Below are positions 1-7,358 of a DNA stretch of 12,393 bases, in pieces. Origin of the DNA: Smithella sp. (GTDB lineage Bacteria; Desulfobacterota; Syntrophia; Syntrophales; Smithellaceae); assembly GCA_012797505.1 (NCBI GenBank), contig JAAZOZ010000059.1, forward strand, positions 1 to 12,393, read 5' to 3'. The notes under the pieces are model-generated. The model was given only the letters and a program-made list of their open reading frames with translations. It had not been told where the DNA came from and searched no databases. Each line of letters begins with the position of its first letter. The stretch's first letter is position 1. A program made the position numbers and the translations under genes.

Positions 1-81
1 CCGGGCGCGCAGAAGCATCGAAGGAATGCTTTCGTGTCAACCGCAAAATTGAATGCTTCATAAAACGGAAAGGAAACCGAA
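1..81 (+). other. 5' flank of metY; possible 3' end of an upstream gene
   Basis: Frame 1 is open from the window edge to a TAA at 61-63, giving about 20 residues too short to identify, so an upstream co-directional gene may end here. The octamer GAATGCTT occurs twice (24-31 and 51-58), and GAAGCAT at 12-18 is complementary to ATGCTTC at 53-59. A purine-rich ribosome binding site (AAAGGAAA, around 69-76) precedes the metY start. No promoter or SAM-type riboswitch can be recognised in so short a stretch. Confidence 0.25.
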
Positions 82-1377
82 ATGAATGTCGAAAATGCTT
101 TGAAAATAGAAACTCTGGCGCTGCACGGCGGACAGGAGCCCGATCCGACAACAGGTTCGCGTGCCGTGCCCATTTATCAGACAACCTCCTATCAGTTCAA
201 GGATACGGATCACGCCGCCAATCTATTCGCTCTCAAGGAGTTCGGCAATATTTACACGCGGCTCATGAATCCCACCACCGATGTGCTGGAGAAAAGGCTC
301 GCGCTGCTCGACGGCGGTGTCGGCGCGCTGGCGGTCGCGAGCGGCCAGGCGGCCATCACGCTGGCGCTTTTGAATATCGCCCAGGCCGGCGACGAAATTG
401 TCTCGGCGGATAATCTCTATGGCGGAACGTATAATCTGTTTCATCACACCTTCCCCCGTCTGGGAATAAAGGTGAATTTTGTGAAGTCCAATGATTTGAA
501 GGCGTTGCAGGCGGCCATCACACCGAAGACCAAAGCCGTCTACGCGGAATCCATCGGCAATCCCAAACTGGATGTGGCCGATCTCTACGGCATCGCCGCC
601 GTCGCGCATAAAAACGGCATTCCGTTTGTTCTGGACAATACCGTTTCTCCCTATCTGCTGCGCCCGCTGGATTTCGGCGTGGATATCGTCGTGTATTCGG
701 CGACAAAATTTATCGGCGGACACGGCACGTCGCTGGGCGGCGTGATCATCGATTCGGGCAAATTCGACTGGACCAACGGCAGATTTCCGCTGATCTCCGG
801 GCCGGATGCCAGCTACCACGGCATTGACTTCGTGGACTTATTAAAGGCCAACGGCAACATCGCCTATATCATCAAGGCGCGGGTGACGCTGCTGCGCGAT
901 CTGGGACCGGCCATATCGCCGTTCAATTCCTTCCTGCTTCTTCAGGGACTGGAGACCCTTCATCTGCGTTTGCCGAGACACGCCGAAAACGCTCTGGCGA
1001 CGGCGCAATACTTGAAGACACATCCCCGTGTCGCCTGGGTGAATTATCCGGGACTGGAAGACAGCCCTGAAAAGGGACGCGCCCAAAAATACCTGTCCAA
1101 GGGCGCGGGCGCGATTTTGGGTTTCGGCATCAGGGGCGGCGCGGCAGCCGGAAAGAAATTTATTGAATCGCTGCGTCTGATTTCTCATCTGGCCAATGTG
1201 GGCGACGCCAAAACGCTGGCGATTCATCCGGCAACAACCACGCATCAGCAGTTATCCCCGGAAGAGCAATTCGCCACCGGCGTGACGCCTGATTTTATCA
1301 GGCTCTCCGTCGGCCTGGAACACATTGACGATATTCTGGCGGACATTGAGCAGGCTTTACAAAAAGCAGAATCCTGA
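82..1377 (+). CDS. metY: O-acetylhomoserine sulfhydrylase (aminocarboxypropyltransferase)
   Basis: This PLP enzyme of the Cys/Met metabolism family joins O-acetylhomoserine and sulfide to give homocysteine in the cytoplasm. The 431 residues match the usual length of MetY, which is longer than cystathionine gamma-synthases of about 380. The substrate and PLP region NIYTRLMNPTTDVLEKR lies near residues 56-72, the PLP-ring segment ASGQAAIT near 86-93, the DN pair around 185, and the Schiff-base lysine in YSATKFIGGHG at K209. The ATG at 82 follows AAAGGAAA at good spacing. cysK follows after 24 bases, and metX, which makes the acylated homoserine substrate, lies two genes downstream. A cystathionine gamma-synthase is less likely because of the length and the neighbours. 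Confidence 0.95.
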   Translation: MNVENALKIETLALHGGQEPDPTTGSRAVPIYQTTSYQFKDTDHAANLFALKEFGNIYTRLMNPTTDVLEKRLALLDGGVGALAVASGQAAITLALLNIAQAGDEIVSADNLYGGTYNLFHHTFPRLGIKVNFVKSNDLKALQAAITPKTKAVYAESIGNPKLDVADLYGIAAVAHKNGIPFVLDNTVSPYLLRPLDFGVDIVVYSATKFIGGHGTSLGGVIIDSGKFDWTNGRFPLISGPDASYHGIDFVDLLKANGNIAYIIKARVTLLRDLGPAISPFNSFLLLQGLETLHLRLPRHAENALATAQYLKTHPRVAWVNYPGLEDSPEKGRAQKYLSKGAGAILGFGIRGGAAAGKKFIESLRLISHLANVGDAKTLAIHPATTTHQQLSPEEQFATGVTPDFIRLSVGLEHIDDILADIEQALQKAES

Positions 1378-1401
1378 CAAACAATTAATGAGGATCATAA
1401 A

Positions 1402-2331
1402 ATGACCAATTTATATGACGATATCACAAAGACGGTGGGCAGAACGCCCCTGGTGCGTCTCAACCGCATCACCAAAGATTTACCGGCTACTTTCCTGGTC
1501 AAGCTGGAGTCGTTCAATCCGCTGTCCAGCGTCAAGGACCGCATCGGCGTCGCCATGATCGAAGATGCCGAAGCCGGGGGATTATTGAATAAAGACTCCG
1601 TCATTATCGAACCGACCAGCGGCAATACCGGCATCGCTCTGGCTTTTGTCTGCGCCGCGAAAGGTTACCGGCTGATTCTCACCATGCCGGAGACGATGAG
1701 CATGGAGCGAAGACAGCTTCTGAACATCCTGGGCGCGGAACTTGTCCTGACCGAAGGCGCAAAAGGCATGAGGGGCGCGGTGGAAAAGGCCGAAGAGATG
1801 GCCAAAGCCACGCCGGGCAGTTTTATGCCGCAGCAGTTTGCCAATCCGGCCAATCCCGCCGTGCACCGCAGAACCACCGCTGAGGAAATTTGGAAGGACA
1901 CGGAAGGCGGAATTGACTTTTTTATTTCCGGCATCGGCACCGGCGGCACCATCACCGGCGTGGGAGAAATTCTCAAACAGAAAAAGCCGTCCGTAAAAAT
2001 CATCGGCGTCGAACCGGCTGATTCGCCGGTGCTGTCGGGCGGGAAGCCCGGGCCGCACAAGATCCAGGGGATCGGCGCGGGCTTTGTTCCCGATGTGTTG
2101 AACCGGAAAATCATCGACGAGATGATTGCCGTCAAGCATGAAGATGCCGGTCTGACGGCCAGGCGTCTGGCGAAGGAAGAAGGCATTCTCGCGGGCATAT
2201 CCAGCGGCGCGGCTCTTTGGGCCGCCCTGCAGGCCGGGGGGAAGGAACAAGCCAAAGGCAAGACGATTGTCGTTTTACTACCGGATACGGGAGAACGTTA
2301 TTTATCGACATGGTTGTTTCATGAGCGATAA
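1402..2331 (+). CDS. cysK: Cysteine synthase (O-acetylserine sulfhydrylase A type)
   Basis: This is a fold-type II PLP enzyme making cysteine from O-acetylserine and sulfide. At 309 residues it has typical CysK length. Visible motifs are GRTPLVRLNR at 13-22, the PLP lysine in SSVKDRIG (K45), the substrate loop PTSGNTG at about 71-77, the phosphate-binding glycine loop GTGGTITG, SSGAALWAAL near 262-271, and the C-terminal LLPDTGERYLS. The ATG at 1402 is preceded by GAGGA seven bases upstream. It shares the operon with cysE, its usual supplier and complex partner, which lies five genes downstream. Cystathionine beta-synthase and O-phosphoserine sulfhydrylase are related alternatives but lack support here. 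Confidence 0.95.
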   Translation: MTNLYDDITKTVGRTPLVRLNRITKDLPATFLVKLESFNPLSSVKDRIGVAMIEDAEAGGLLNKDSVIIEPTSGNTGIALAFVCAAKGYRLILTMPETMSMERRQLLNILGAELVLTEGAKGMRGAVEKAEEMAKATPGSFMPQQFANPANPAVHRRTTAEEIWKDTEGGIDFFISGIGTGGTITGVGEILKQKKPSVKIIGVEPADSPVLSGGKPGPHKIQGIGAGFVPDVLNRKIIDEMIAVKHEDAGLTARRLAKEEGILAGISSGAALWAALQAGGKEQAKGKTIVVLLPDTGERYLSTWLFHER

Positions 2332-2349
2332 AAATACTTATTATAGAAT

Positions 2350-2458
2350 ACCCCCCCTTCCTCTCATCCCTCTACCCTGAAGGGCGCCGTGGCCGCCAAG
2401 GGAGGGAGATTCCCTCTCCCTCGAGGTGAGAGGATGAGAGTGAGGGTGAGGAACCACT
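2350..2458 (+). repeat. Hairpin-rich GC-biased intergenic repeat before metX
   Basis: The gap between cysK and metX is filled by C/T-rich then G/A-rich sequence with nested inverted repeats. CTCTCATCC (2361-2369) pairs with GGATGAGAG (2432-2440), CCCTTC (2355-2360) with GAAGGG (2379-2384), and GAGGGA (2402-2407) with TCCCTC (2411-2416) around a three-base loop. The composition and nested symmetry resemble short interspersed palindromic elements of Desulfobacterota genomes, an identification made from memory. The end of the block (GTGAGGA at about 2446-2452) lies six bases before the metX ATG and so serves as its ribosome binding site. The structure could attenuate transcription or stabilise mRNA between cysK and metX. 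Confidence 0.55.
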
Positions 2459-3622
2459 ATGAAGATAGCGAAACACGAAAAAACAAATATTCATTCCGTC
2501 GGTGCCGTGGAAACTAAAACTTTCACTTTTGCCGAACAGCTTTATCTGGCAAGCGGAGAAAAACTGGGGCCTGTGACGCTTGCTTACGAAACGTATGGAA
2601 GCTTGAACAAAGAGAAATCAAACGCGATTCTGATTTTGCACGCTCTGTCCGGCGACGCTCACGCGGCGGGAGTCCATGCCGGAGACAACGACACAGGCTG
2701 GTGGGAGGAACTGATCGGTCCCGGCAAAGCGTTCGATACGCACCGGTATTTTATCATCTGCTCGAATGTTGTCGGCGGCTGCAAAGGATCCACCGGGCCA
2801 TCTTCCCTGAACCCGGCAACGGGCAAACCTTACGCCCTGGATTTTCCCTTCATCACGGTGGCCGATATGGTGGAAGCGCAAAGGCATCTTATCGATCATC
2901 TGGGCATTGACAAACTCCTCTGCGTGGCAGGGGGTTCCATGGGCGGCATGCAGGTTCTGCAATGGGTTTCCTCTTATCCGGAACGCGTGAAATCGGCCAT
3001 TCCCATCGCCACGACGCTGAAGCATTCCCCCCAGCAGATTGCTTTCAACGAGGTCATCCGGCAGTCCATCATGGCGGACCCCGCCTGGCGTGAAGGAAGC
3101 TATTACGAATTCGGGCAGCCGGAGAAGGGATTGTCGGTGGCGCGCATGATCGGCCATATCACCTTCATGAGCGAACACTCGATGGAGGAAAAGTTTTCCC
3201 GGCGTTTAAAGAGCGATAGGTTCAGCTTCGGATTCGACGCAGATTTCGAAGTGGAAGGGTATCTGCGTTATCGCGGCGCTAATTTTGTCAAGCGCTTCGA
3301 TGCCAATTCCTATCTCTACATTACCAAAGCGATAGATTATTTTGATCTGTCCGGCGGCAAATTCCTTCCGCACGGCAAGACCGTTGACACAAGGTTTCTG
3401 ATTATTTCTTTCAAGTCGGACTGGCTATATCCTCCCCATCAGTCACAGGAAATCGTCAGGGCGCTGAAAAGAAAACACGTCGATGCCACGTACTGCGAAT
3501 TGACCTCAACCTATGGACATGACGCTTTTCTTATTGAGGTGGAGGAACAGACAACACTGATCAAACATTTTCTGGATAAGACATTTAACGGATATCTGGT
3601 AATGGGCAATGATGGAATTTAA
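2459..3622 (+). CDS. metX: Homoserine O-acyltransferase (MetX family)
   Basis: This alpha/beta-hydrolase enzyme acylates homoserine at the first committed step of methionine synthesis. It has 387 residues, within the MetX range. The nucleophile elbow GGSMGGMQ places the catalytic serine at S160; the other triad residues are probably D321 (SFKSDWLYPP) and H354 (TYGHDAF). HALSGDAHA near 61-69 and the NVVGGCKGSTGPSS block near 103-116 are typical of the oxyanion and substrate loops. The acyl donor (acetyl- or succinyl-CoA) cannot be told reliably by eye because both occur among MetX proteins; the neighbouring metY favours acetyl. The ribosome binding site lies inside the preceding repeat. The gene overlaps metW by 14 bases. 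Confidence 0.94.
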   Translation: MKIAKHEKTNIHSVGAVETKTFTFAEQLYLASGEKLGPVTLAYETYGSLNKEKSNAILILHALSGDAHAAGVHAGDNDTGWWEELIGPGKAFDTHRYFIICSNVVGGCKGSTGPSSLNPATGKPYALDFPFITVADMVEAQRHLIDHLGIDKLLCVAGGSMGGMQVLQWVSSYPERVKSAIPIATTLKHSPQQIAFNEVIRQSIMADPAWREGSYYEFGQPEKGLSVARMIGHITFMSEHSMEEKFSRRLKSDRFSFGFDADFEVEGYLRYRGANFVKRFDANSYLYITKAIDYFDLSGGKFLPHGKTVDTRFLIISFKSDWLYPPHQSQEIVRALKRKHVDATYCELTSTYGHDAFLIEVEEQTTLIKHFLDKTFNGYLVMGNDGI

Positions 3623-4253
3623 CACTCAATTGGATCACCAAATCATCTATTCGATTGTTAAATCGGATTCGCGCGTTCTGGATCTGGGCTGCGGTGAAGG
3701 TGAACTTTTGTATCCCCTGGTTCGGGATAAGCATATCCGGGCACAGGGAATCGAACTTAACGACCAGTCCATTCAGGAATGCGTCAAGAAGGGTTTGAGT
3801 GTCTTTCACGATGATATTGAAAGCGGTTTGCGGGAATTTCCGGATAATGCATTCGATTATGTCATTATGAATCAGAGCATGCAGGAAGTCAAAAAAGTGG
3901 ATTGCGTGATACAGGAAGCGTTGCGCATCGGCACACAGGTTATTGTCGGTTTCCCCAATTTTGCCCATAGGACATCGCGGTTCAGTCTGTTTTTCCGGGG
4001 AAAATCTCCGGTGACGAAATCGCTGCCTTATCTCTGGTATGATACGCCCAATGTGCGTTTTTTGAGCATTACGGATTTCAGGGATTTTTGCGTTGAAAAA
4101 AATATCCGGATTGTGGAAGAACACTACCTGGGAGAAAAGACCGTGGTGCGCTTTTTCCCGAATCTTTTTGCCTTAAACGCCATCTTTGTATTGACAAAAA
4201 AAGACGAGGCGGCGTTGAAATCAGGCGGGAAGGGGTATAGATTAGTCCTGTAA
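3609..4253 (+). CDS. metW: Methionine biosynthesis protein MetW
   Basis: MetW is a class I SAM-methyltransferase-like protein of 214 residues that in many proteobacteria is encoded directly after metX and works with it; its exact biochemical role is unsettled. The nucleotide-binding motif I is VLDLGCGEGELL at 23-34, followed by an acidic strand end (GIEL, about 48-51), the NQSMQEV region near 97-103 and VIVGFPNFAHR near 117-127, a recognisable MetW signature. The first ATG (3609) and the next codon (3612) are both possible starts with only a weak GGG ahead of them. The start lies inside the 3' end of metX, so translation is probably coupled. Confidence 0.92.
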   Translation: MMEFNTQLDHQIIYSIVKSDSRVLDLGCGEGELLYPLVRDKHIRAQGIELNDQSIQECVKKGLSVFHDDIESGLREFPDNAFDYVIMNQSMQEVKKVDCVIQEALRIGTQVIVGFPNFAHRTSRFSLFFRGKSPVTKSLPYLWYDTPNVRFLSITDFRDFCVEKNIRIVEEHYLGEKTVVRFFPNLFALNAIFVLTKKDEAALKSGGKGYRLVL

Positions 4254-4301
4254 ATTTTTTAGGAAGCCGAACACTTTGATTTTAACAAATAATTCAGAAC
4301 G

Positions 4302-4307
4302 AAGGAG
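4302..4307 (+). promoter_or_regulatory. Ribosome binding site deciding the nifU start
   Basis: AAGGAG sits five bases before the ATG at 4313. The in-frame GTG at 4307 begins inside this sequence and would have no ribosome binding site of its own, so the ATG is preferred. Confidence 0.75.
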
Positions 4308-4312
4308 TGTCT

Positions 4313-5137
4313 ATGTGGGACTATACCGATAAAGTAAAAGAGCACTTTCTGAATCCGCGCAACGTGGGTGAAATCGAAAATCCGGACGGCGTGGCCGAGG
4401 TCGGATCGCTCGCCTGCGGCGACGCTCTGAAGCTGACCTTTAAGCTGGACGAAAACAAACGCATCCGGGATGCCAAGTTTAAAACCTTCGGCTGCGCCAG
4501 TGCGATTGCCTCTTCATCGGCGCTGACGGAAATGATCAAGGGGATGACGGTGGATGAAGCGCTCAAGGTCACCAACCAGGACATTGCCCGATACCTGGGC
4601 GGACTGCCGGACGAAAAAATGCACTGCTCGGTGATGGGCAAGCAGGCGCTGGAAAAGGCAATCGAGAATTACCGCGGCGCTCCGTCGCTGGAACCGGGAG
4701 CAAAAATTATCTGCGAATGTTTCGGCGTCACCGACAAGGAAATCGAGCGGGCCATCCGCGAAAACAATCTTGCCACGGTGGAAGATGTGACCAATTACAC
4801 CAAGGCCGGCGGCGGCTGCGGCAATTGTCAGGATGCCATTGCCCAGATTCTGGAGCGGGTGAAGGCGGAGGCAAAGACCGAGGTTAAGCCGAAGCTGACG
4901 AACATTCAAAAAATAAGGCTGATCGAAGAAACCATCGAGCGGGAGATCCGTCCATCGTTGAAGCATGACGGCGGCGATATTGAAATCATCGATATTATCG
5001 GTAATCGCGTGATCGTGGCCCTGCGCGGCGCCTGCGCAACCTGCAAGGCGTCGAATATCACGCTGAAGGATTTTGTCGAACAGCGGCTCAGGGAACTGGT
5101 TGTACCGGACATTACCGTTGAGGAGGCTTCCAAATGA
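4313..5137 (+). CDS. nifU: NifU, three-domain Fe-S cluster assembly scaffold
   Basis: NifU is a scaffold on which Fe-S clusters are built from sulfur supplied by NifS. With the ATG at 4313 the protein has 274 residues. All three domains are present. The IscU-like domain has cysteines C35 (SLACGD), C61 (FGCAS) and C105 (MHCSVMG). The central BFD-like [2Fe-2S] domain has C134, C136, C169 and C172. The C-terminal Nfu domain has the CATC motif (C241, C244) after KHDGGDIE. These positions match the Azotobacter NifU pattern closely. The stop overlaps the nifS start by 4 bases (ATGA). No nitrogenase gene is nearby, so this is probably the housekeeping Fe-S system, as known for NifU/NifS in several anaerobes. 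Confidence 0.95.
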   Translation: MWDYTDKVKEHFLNPRNVGEIENPDGVAEVGSLACGDALKLTFKLDENKRIRDAKFKTFGCASAIASSSALTEMIKGMTVDEALKVTNQDIARYLGGLPDEKMHCSVMGKQALEKAIENYRGAPSLEPGAKIICECFGVTDKEIERAIRENNLATVEDVTNYTKAGGGCGNCQDAIAQILERVKAEAKTEVKPKLTNIQKIRLIEETIEREIRPSLKHDGGDIEIIDIIGNRVIVALRGACATCKASNITLKDFVEQRLRELVVPDITVEEASK

Positions 5138-6315
5138 AAACCATCTATCTAGACAATAATGCAACAACAAAAGTTGCCGATGAAGTTCTGGAAGCGATGC
5201 TTCCTTATTTCAACCAATTCTATGGGAACCCATCCAGCATGCACACCTTCGGCGGTCAGATCGGTCAGCGCATCCGCGACGCGCGCGAGCAGGTGGCCGC
5301 GTTACTGGGCGCATTGCCCGAAGAAATTGTTTTCACCAGCTGCGGAACAGAAAGTGATAATACCGCCATTTATTCTGCGCTGCTGACCAGGCCCGATAAA
5401 AAACACATCGTCATCAGCCGCGTCGAACACCCGGCCGTCCGCGCGCTCTGCACGCATTTGAGCGCACAAGGCTATAAAATCACGGAACTGCCCGTGGATA
5501 AAAACGGGATGCTCGATCTGGAACATCTGGAAAAAAGCCTGACGCCGGATACCGCGATTGTCAGTCTGATGTGGGCCAATAATGAAACCGGCGTCATCTT
5601 TCCGGTGGAAGAGGCGGCTAAACTAACCCATGACAAGGGCGTTCTCTTTCATACCGACGCGGTCCAGGCCGTGGGCAAGATTCCCATTAACATGAAAAAT
5701 AATGTCATTGACATGCTGTCCATCTCCGGCCACAAGCTGCACGCTCCGAAGGGAATCGGCGTTCTCTATATCCGGCGCGGCACCAAATTTTCTCCGTTTC
5801 TCATCGGCGGCCATCAGGAAAAGGGACGCCGCGGCGGCACGGAAAATACGGCGGGCATTATCGGACTGGGCAGGGCCTGTCAACTGGCCGCAAATCATAT
5901 CCTCACGGAAAACGTGCACGTTAAACAACTCCGCGACAAGCTGGAGCGCGAACTCTTGAAGAAGATTCCGCAAAGCCGCGTCAACGGCGATATTCAGAAC
6001 CGTCTACCCAACACGACCAACATCAGCTTTGAGTATGTGGAAGGTGAAGCTATTCTGCTTTTGATGAACGAACTGGGCATTTGCGCCTCGTCCGGCTCGG
6101 CATGCACATCCGGCTCATTGCAGCCTTCACATGTTTTGCGCGCAATGGGCGTGCCCTTCACGATGGCGCACGGCTCCATCCGCTTCAGTTTGAGCGTGTA
6201 TAATACGGAAGAAGAAGTGGATTTTGTCATTGAAAAAATGCCGCCCATCATCGAGCGGCTGCGGGGCATGTCCCCCTTCTGGAGTCAGGCGCAACAAGCC
6301 TGCACAAATCAATAG
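5134..6315 (+). CDS. nifS: Cysteine desulfurase NifS
   Basis: This PLP enzyme converts cysteine to alanine and an enzyme-bound persulfide, the sulfur source for NifU and probably for other acceptors such as FdhD. At 393 residues it has the NifS/IscS length. Visible are the N-terminal YLDNNATTK, the PLP-stacking H99 in RVEHPA, the HTDAVQAVGK block near 173-182, the Schiff-base lysine K201 in SGHKLHAPKG, RRGGTENTAG near 232-241, and the active cysteine C324 in GSACTSG within a short group I-type loop. AGGAGG lies seven bases before the ATG. It is translationally coupled to nifU, and cysE begins 9 bases downstream. Confidence 0.95.
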   Translation: MKTIYLDNNATTKVADEVLEAMLPYFNQFYGNPSSMHTFGGQIGQRIRDAREQVAALLGALPEEIVFTSCGTESDNTAIYSALLTRPDKKHIVISRVEHPAVRALCTHLSAQGYKITELPVDKNGMLDLEHLEKSLTPDTAIVSLMWANNETGVIFPVEEAAKLTHDKGVLFHTDAVQAVGKIPINMKNNVIDMLSISGHKLHAPKGIGVLYIRRGTKFSPFLIGGHQEKGRRGGTENTAGIIGLGRACQLAANHILTENVHVKQLRDKLERELLKKIPQSRVNGDIQNRLPNTTNISFEYVEGEAILLLMNELGICASSGSACTSGSLQPSHVLRAMGVPFTMAHGSIRFSLSVYNTEEEVDFVIEKMPPIIERLRGMSPFWSQAQQACTNQ

Positions 6316-6324
6316 GAGCGGCGG

Positions 6325-7344
6325 ATGATGAAGCGTTTGAACAACGGCGGCAAATGCAGGGAAGAAATCAAGTCAGCAAAGCATTTTCGCAAGGAAGTGC
6401 CGGATGTCGTTGACGGGCTTGTTCATTCGTGCAACAGCGCCGGATGCTTCGATCATGTGAGCGCCGAGCCGATTCCCCATCGTGAGGCCATCATCAACAT
6501 CCTTCATCGTCTGTCTTTGATTCTTTACCCAGGGTATTTTATCCGGACTCGTTTGGATTCAACGAATCTTGAATATTATCTGGGCGAACAGGTGACGGCT
6601 TTGTATGAAACGCTCTCCGAGCAGATTGTCCTGGCCATTCGCCACGACTGTATCCGCCATAACAAGTCCTGCGTGCATTGCGAGCCGCTGGGACATCAGA
6701 TGACGCTGGCGTTTCTGCGCAAGCTTCCCACGTTGCGCTTCATGCTGGCCAAGGATATCCGCGCCTCCCTGGAAGGAGATCCGGCGGCAAAAGGATATGA
6801 TGATATTATCTTCAGCTACCCGGGCATCCGGGCGATCACGATTTACCGGGTCGCGCATGAACTTTATCATCTGAACATTCCGCTGATCCCCCGGATTATG
6901 ACGGAATACGCGCACAGCCGCACCGGCATAGACATTCATCCCGGCGCGCACATCGGCGAGAGCTTCTTCATTGATCACGGCACCGGCGTGGTTATCGGCG
7001 AATCCTGCGTCATCGGCAACCGTGTGCGCATCTATCAGGGCGTCACGCTGGGCGCGATTTCCCTGTCCAAGTCGGAAGTCAAGAAACTAAGATCGAAAAA
7101 ACGCCATCCATCCATAGAAGATGACGTCATCATTTACGCCAATGCCACAATCCTGGGCGGGGCAACCGTCGTCGGCGCGCGCTCCATCATCGGCGGCAAC
7201 GTGTGGCTCACGCATTCCGTCCCGCCGGATACCGAGGTCTTTGTCAATAAACAGGATCTGATTTTCGGAGCGAAGCAATACAAAAAACAGGCCGCCAAAC
7301 AGAAGCTGCGCCAGGTGAATCAGAATCATCTGATCATTAAATAA
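6325..7344 (+). CDS. cysE: Serine O-acetyltransferase, long form
   Basis: The enzyme makes O-acetylserine from serine and acetyl-CoA, the substrate of CysK. At 339 residues it is longer than the 273-residue E. coli CysE, with about 60 extra N-terminal residues that I cannot assign. The C-terminal half is a left-handed beta-helix of hexapeptide repeats. The catalytic pair is D203 in GIDIHPGA and H218 in DHGTGVVIGES, with the same 15-residue spacing as in E. coli. A cysteine group (C109, C116, C119) lies in the helical domain, and C36 and C41 lie in the extension. The protein ends in lysine and lacks the terminal isoleucine that in other CysE proteins inserts into CysK. Ribosome binding site GGAG is at 6315-6318. 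Confidence 0.93.
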   Translation: MMKRLNNGGKCREEIKSAKHFRKEVPDVVDGLVHSCNSAGCFDHVSAEPIPHREAIINILHRLSLILYPGYFIRTRLDSTNLEYYLGEQVTALYETLSEQIVLAIRHDCIRHNKSCVHCEPLGHQMTLAFLRKLPTLRFMLAKDIRASLEGDPAAKGYDDIIFSYPGIRAITIYRVAHELYHLNIPLIPRIMTEYAHSRTGIDIHPGAHIGESFFIDHGTGVVIGESCVIGNRVRIYQGVTLGAISLSKSEVKKLRSKKRHPSIEDDVIIYANATILGGATVVGARSIIGGNVWLTHSVPPDTEVFVNKQDLIFGAKQYKKQAAKQKLRQVNQNHLIIK

Positions 7345-7358
7345 CAGATGTTAAAAAC

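Noticed and set aside
1..81. SAM or cobalamin riboswitch before metY
   Set aside because: Only 81 bases are available and no conserved riboswitch core is visible.
223..819. Long open frame on the minus strand under metY (198 codons)
   Set aside because: It is antisense to a clear PLP enzyme gene, has no family-like motifs or ribosome binding site, and reflects the codon bias of metY. Similar frames under cysK, metX, nifU, nifS and cysE were left out for the same reason.
4307..4312. GTG start for nifU two codons upstream of the ATG
   Set aside because: The GTG begins inside the AAGGAG ribosome binding site; the ATG at 4313 has proper spacing and the usual NifU N-terminus.
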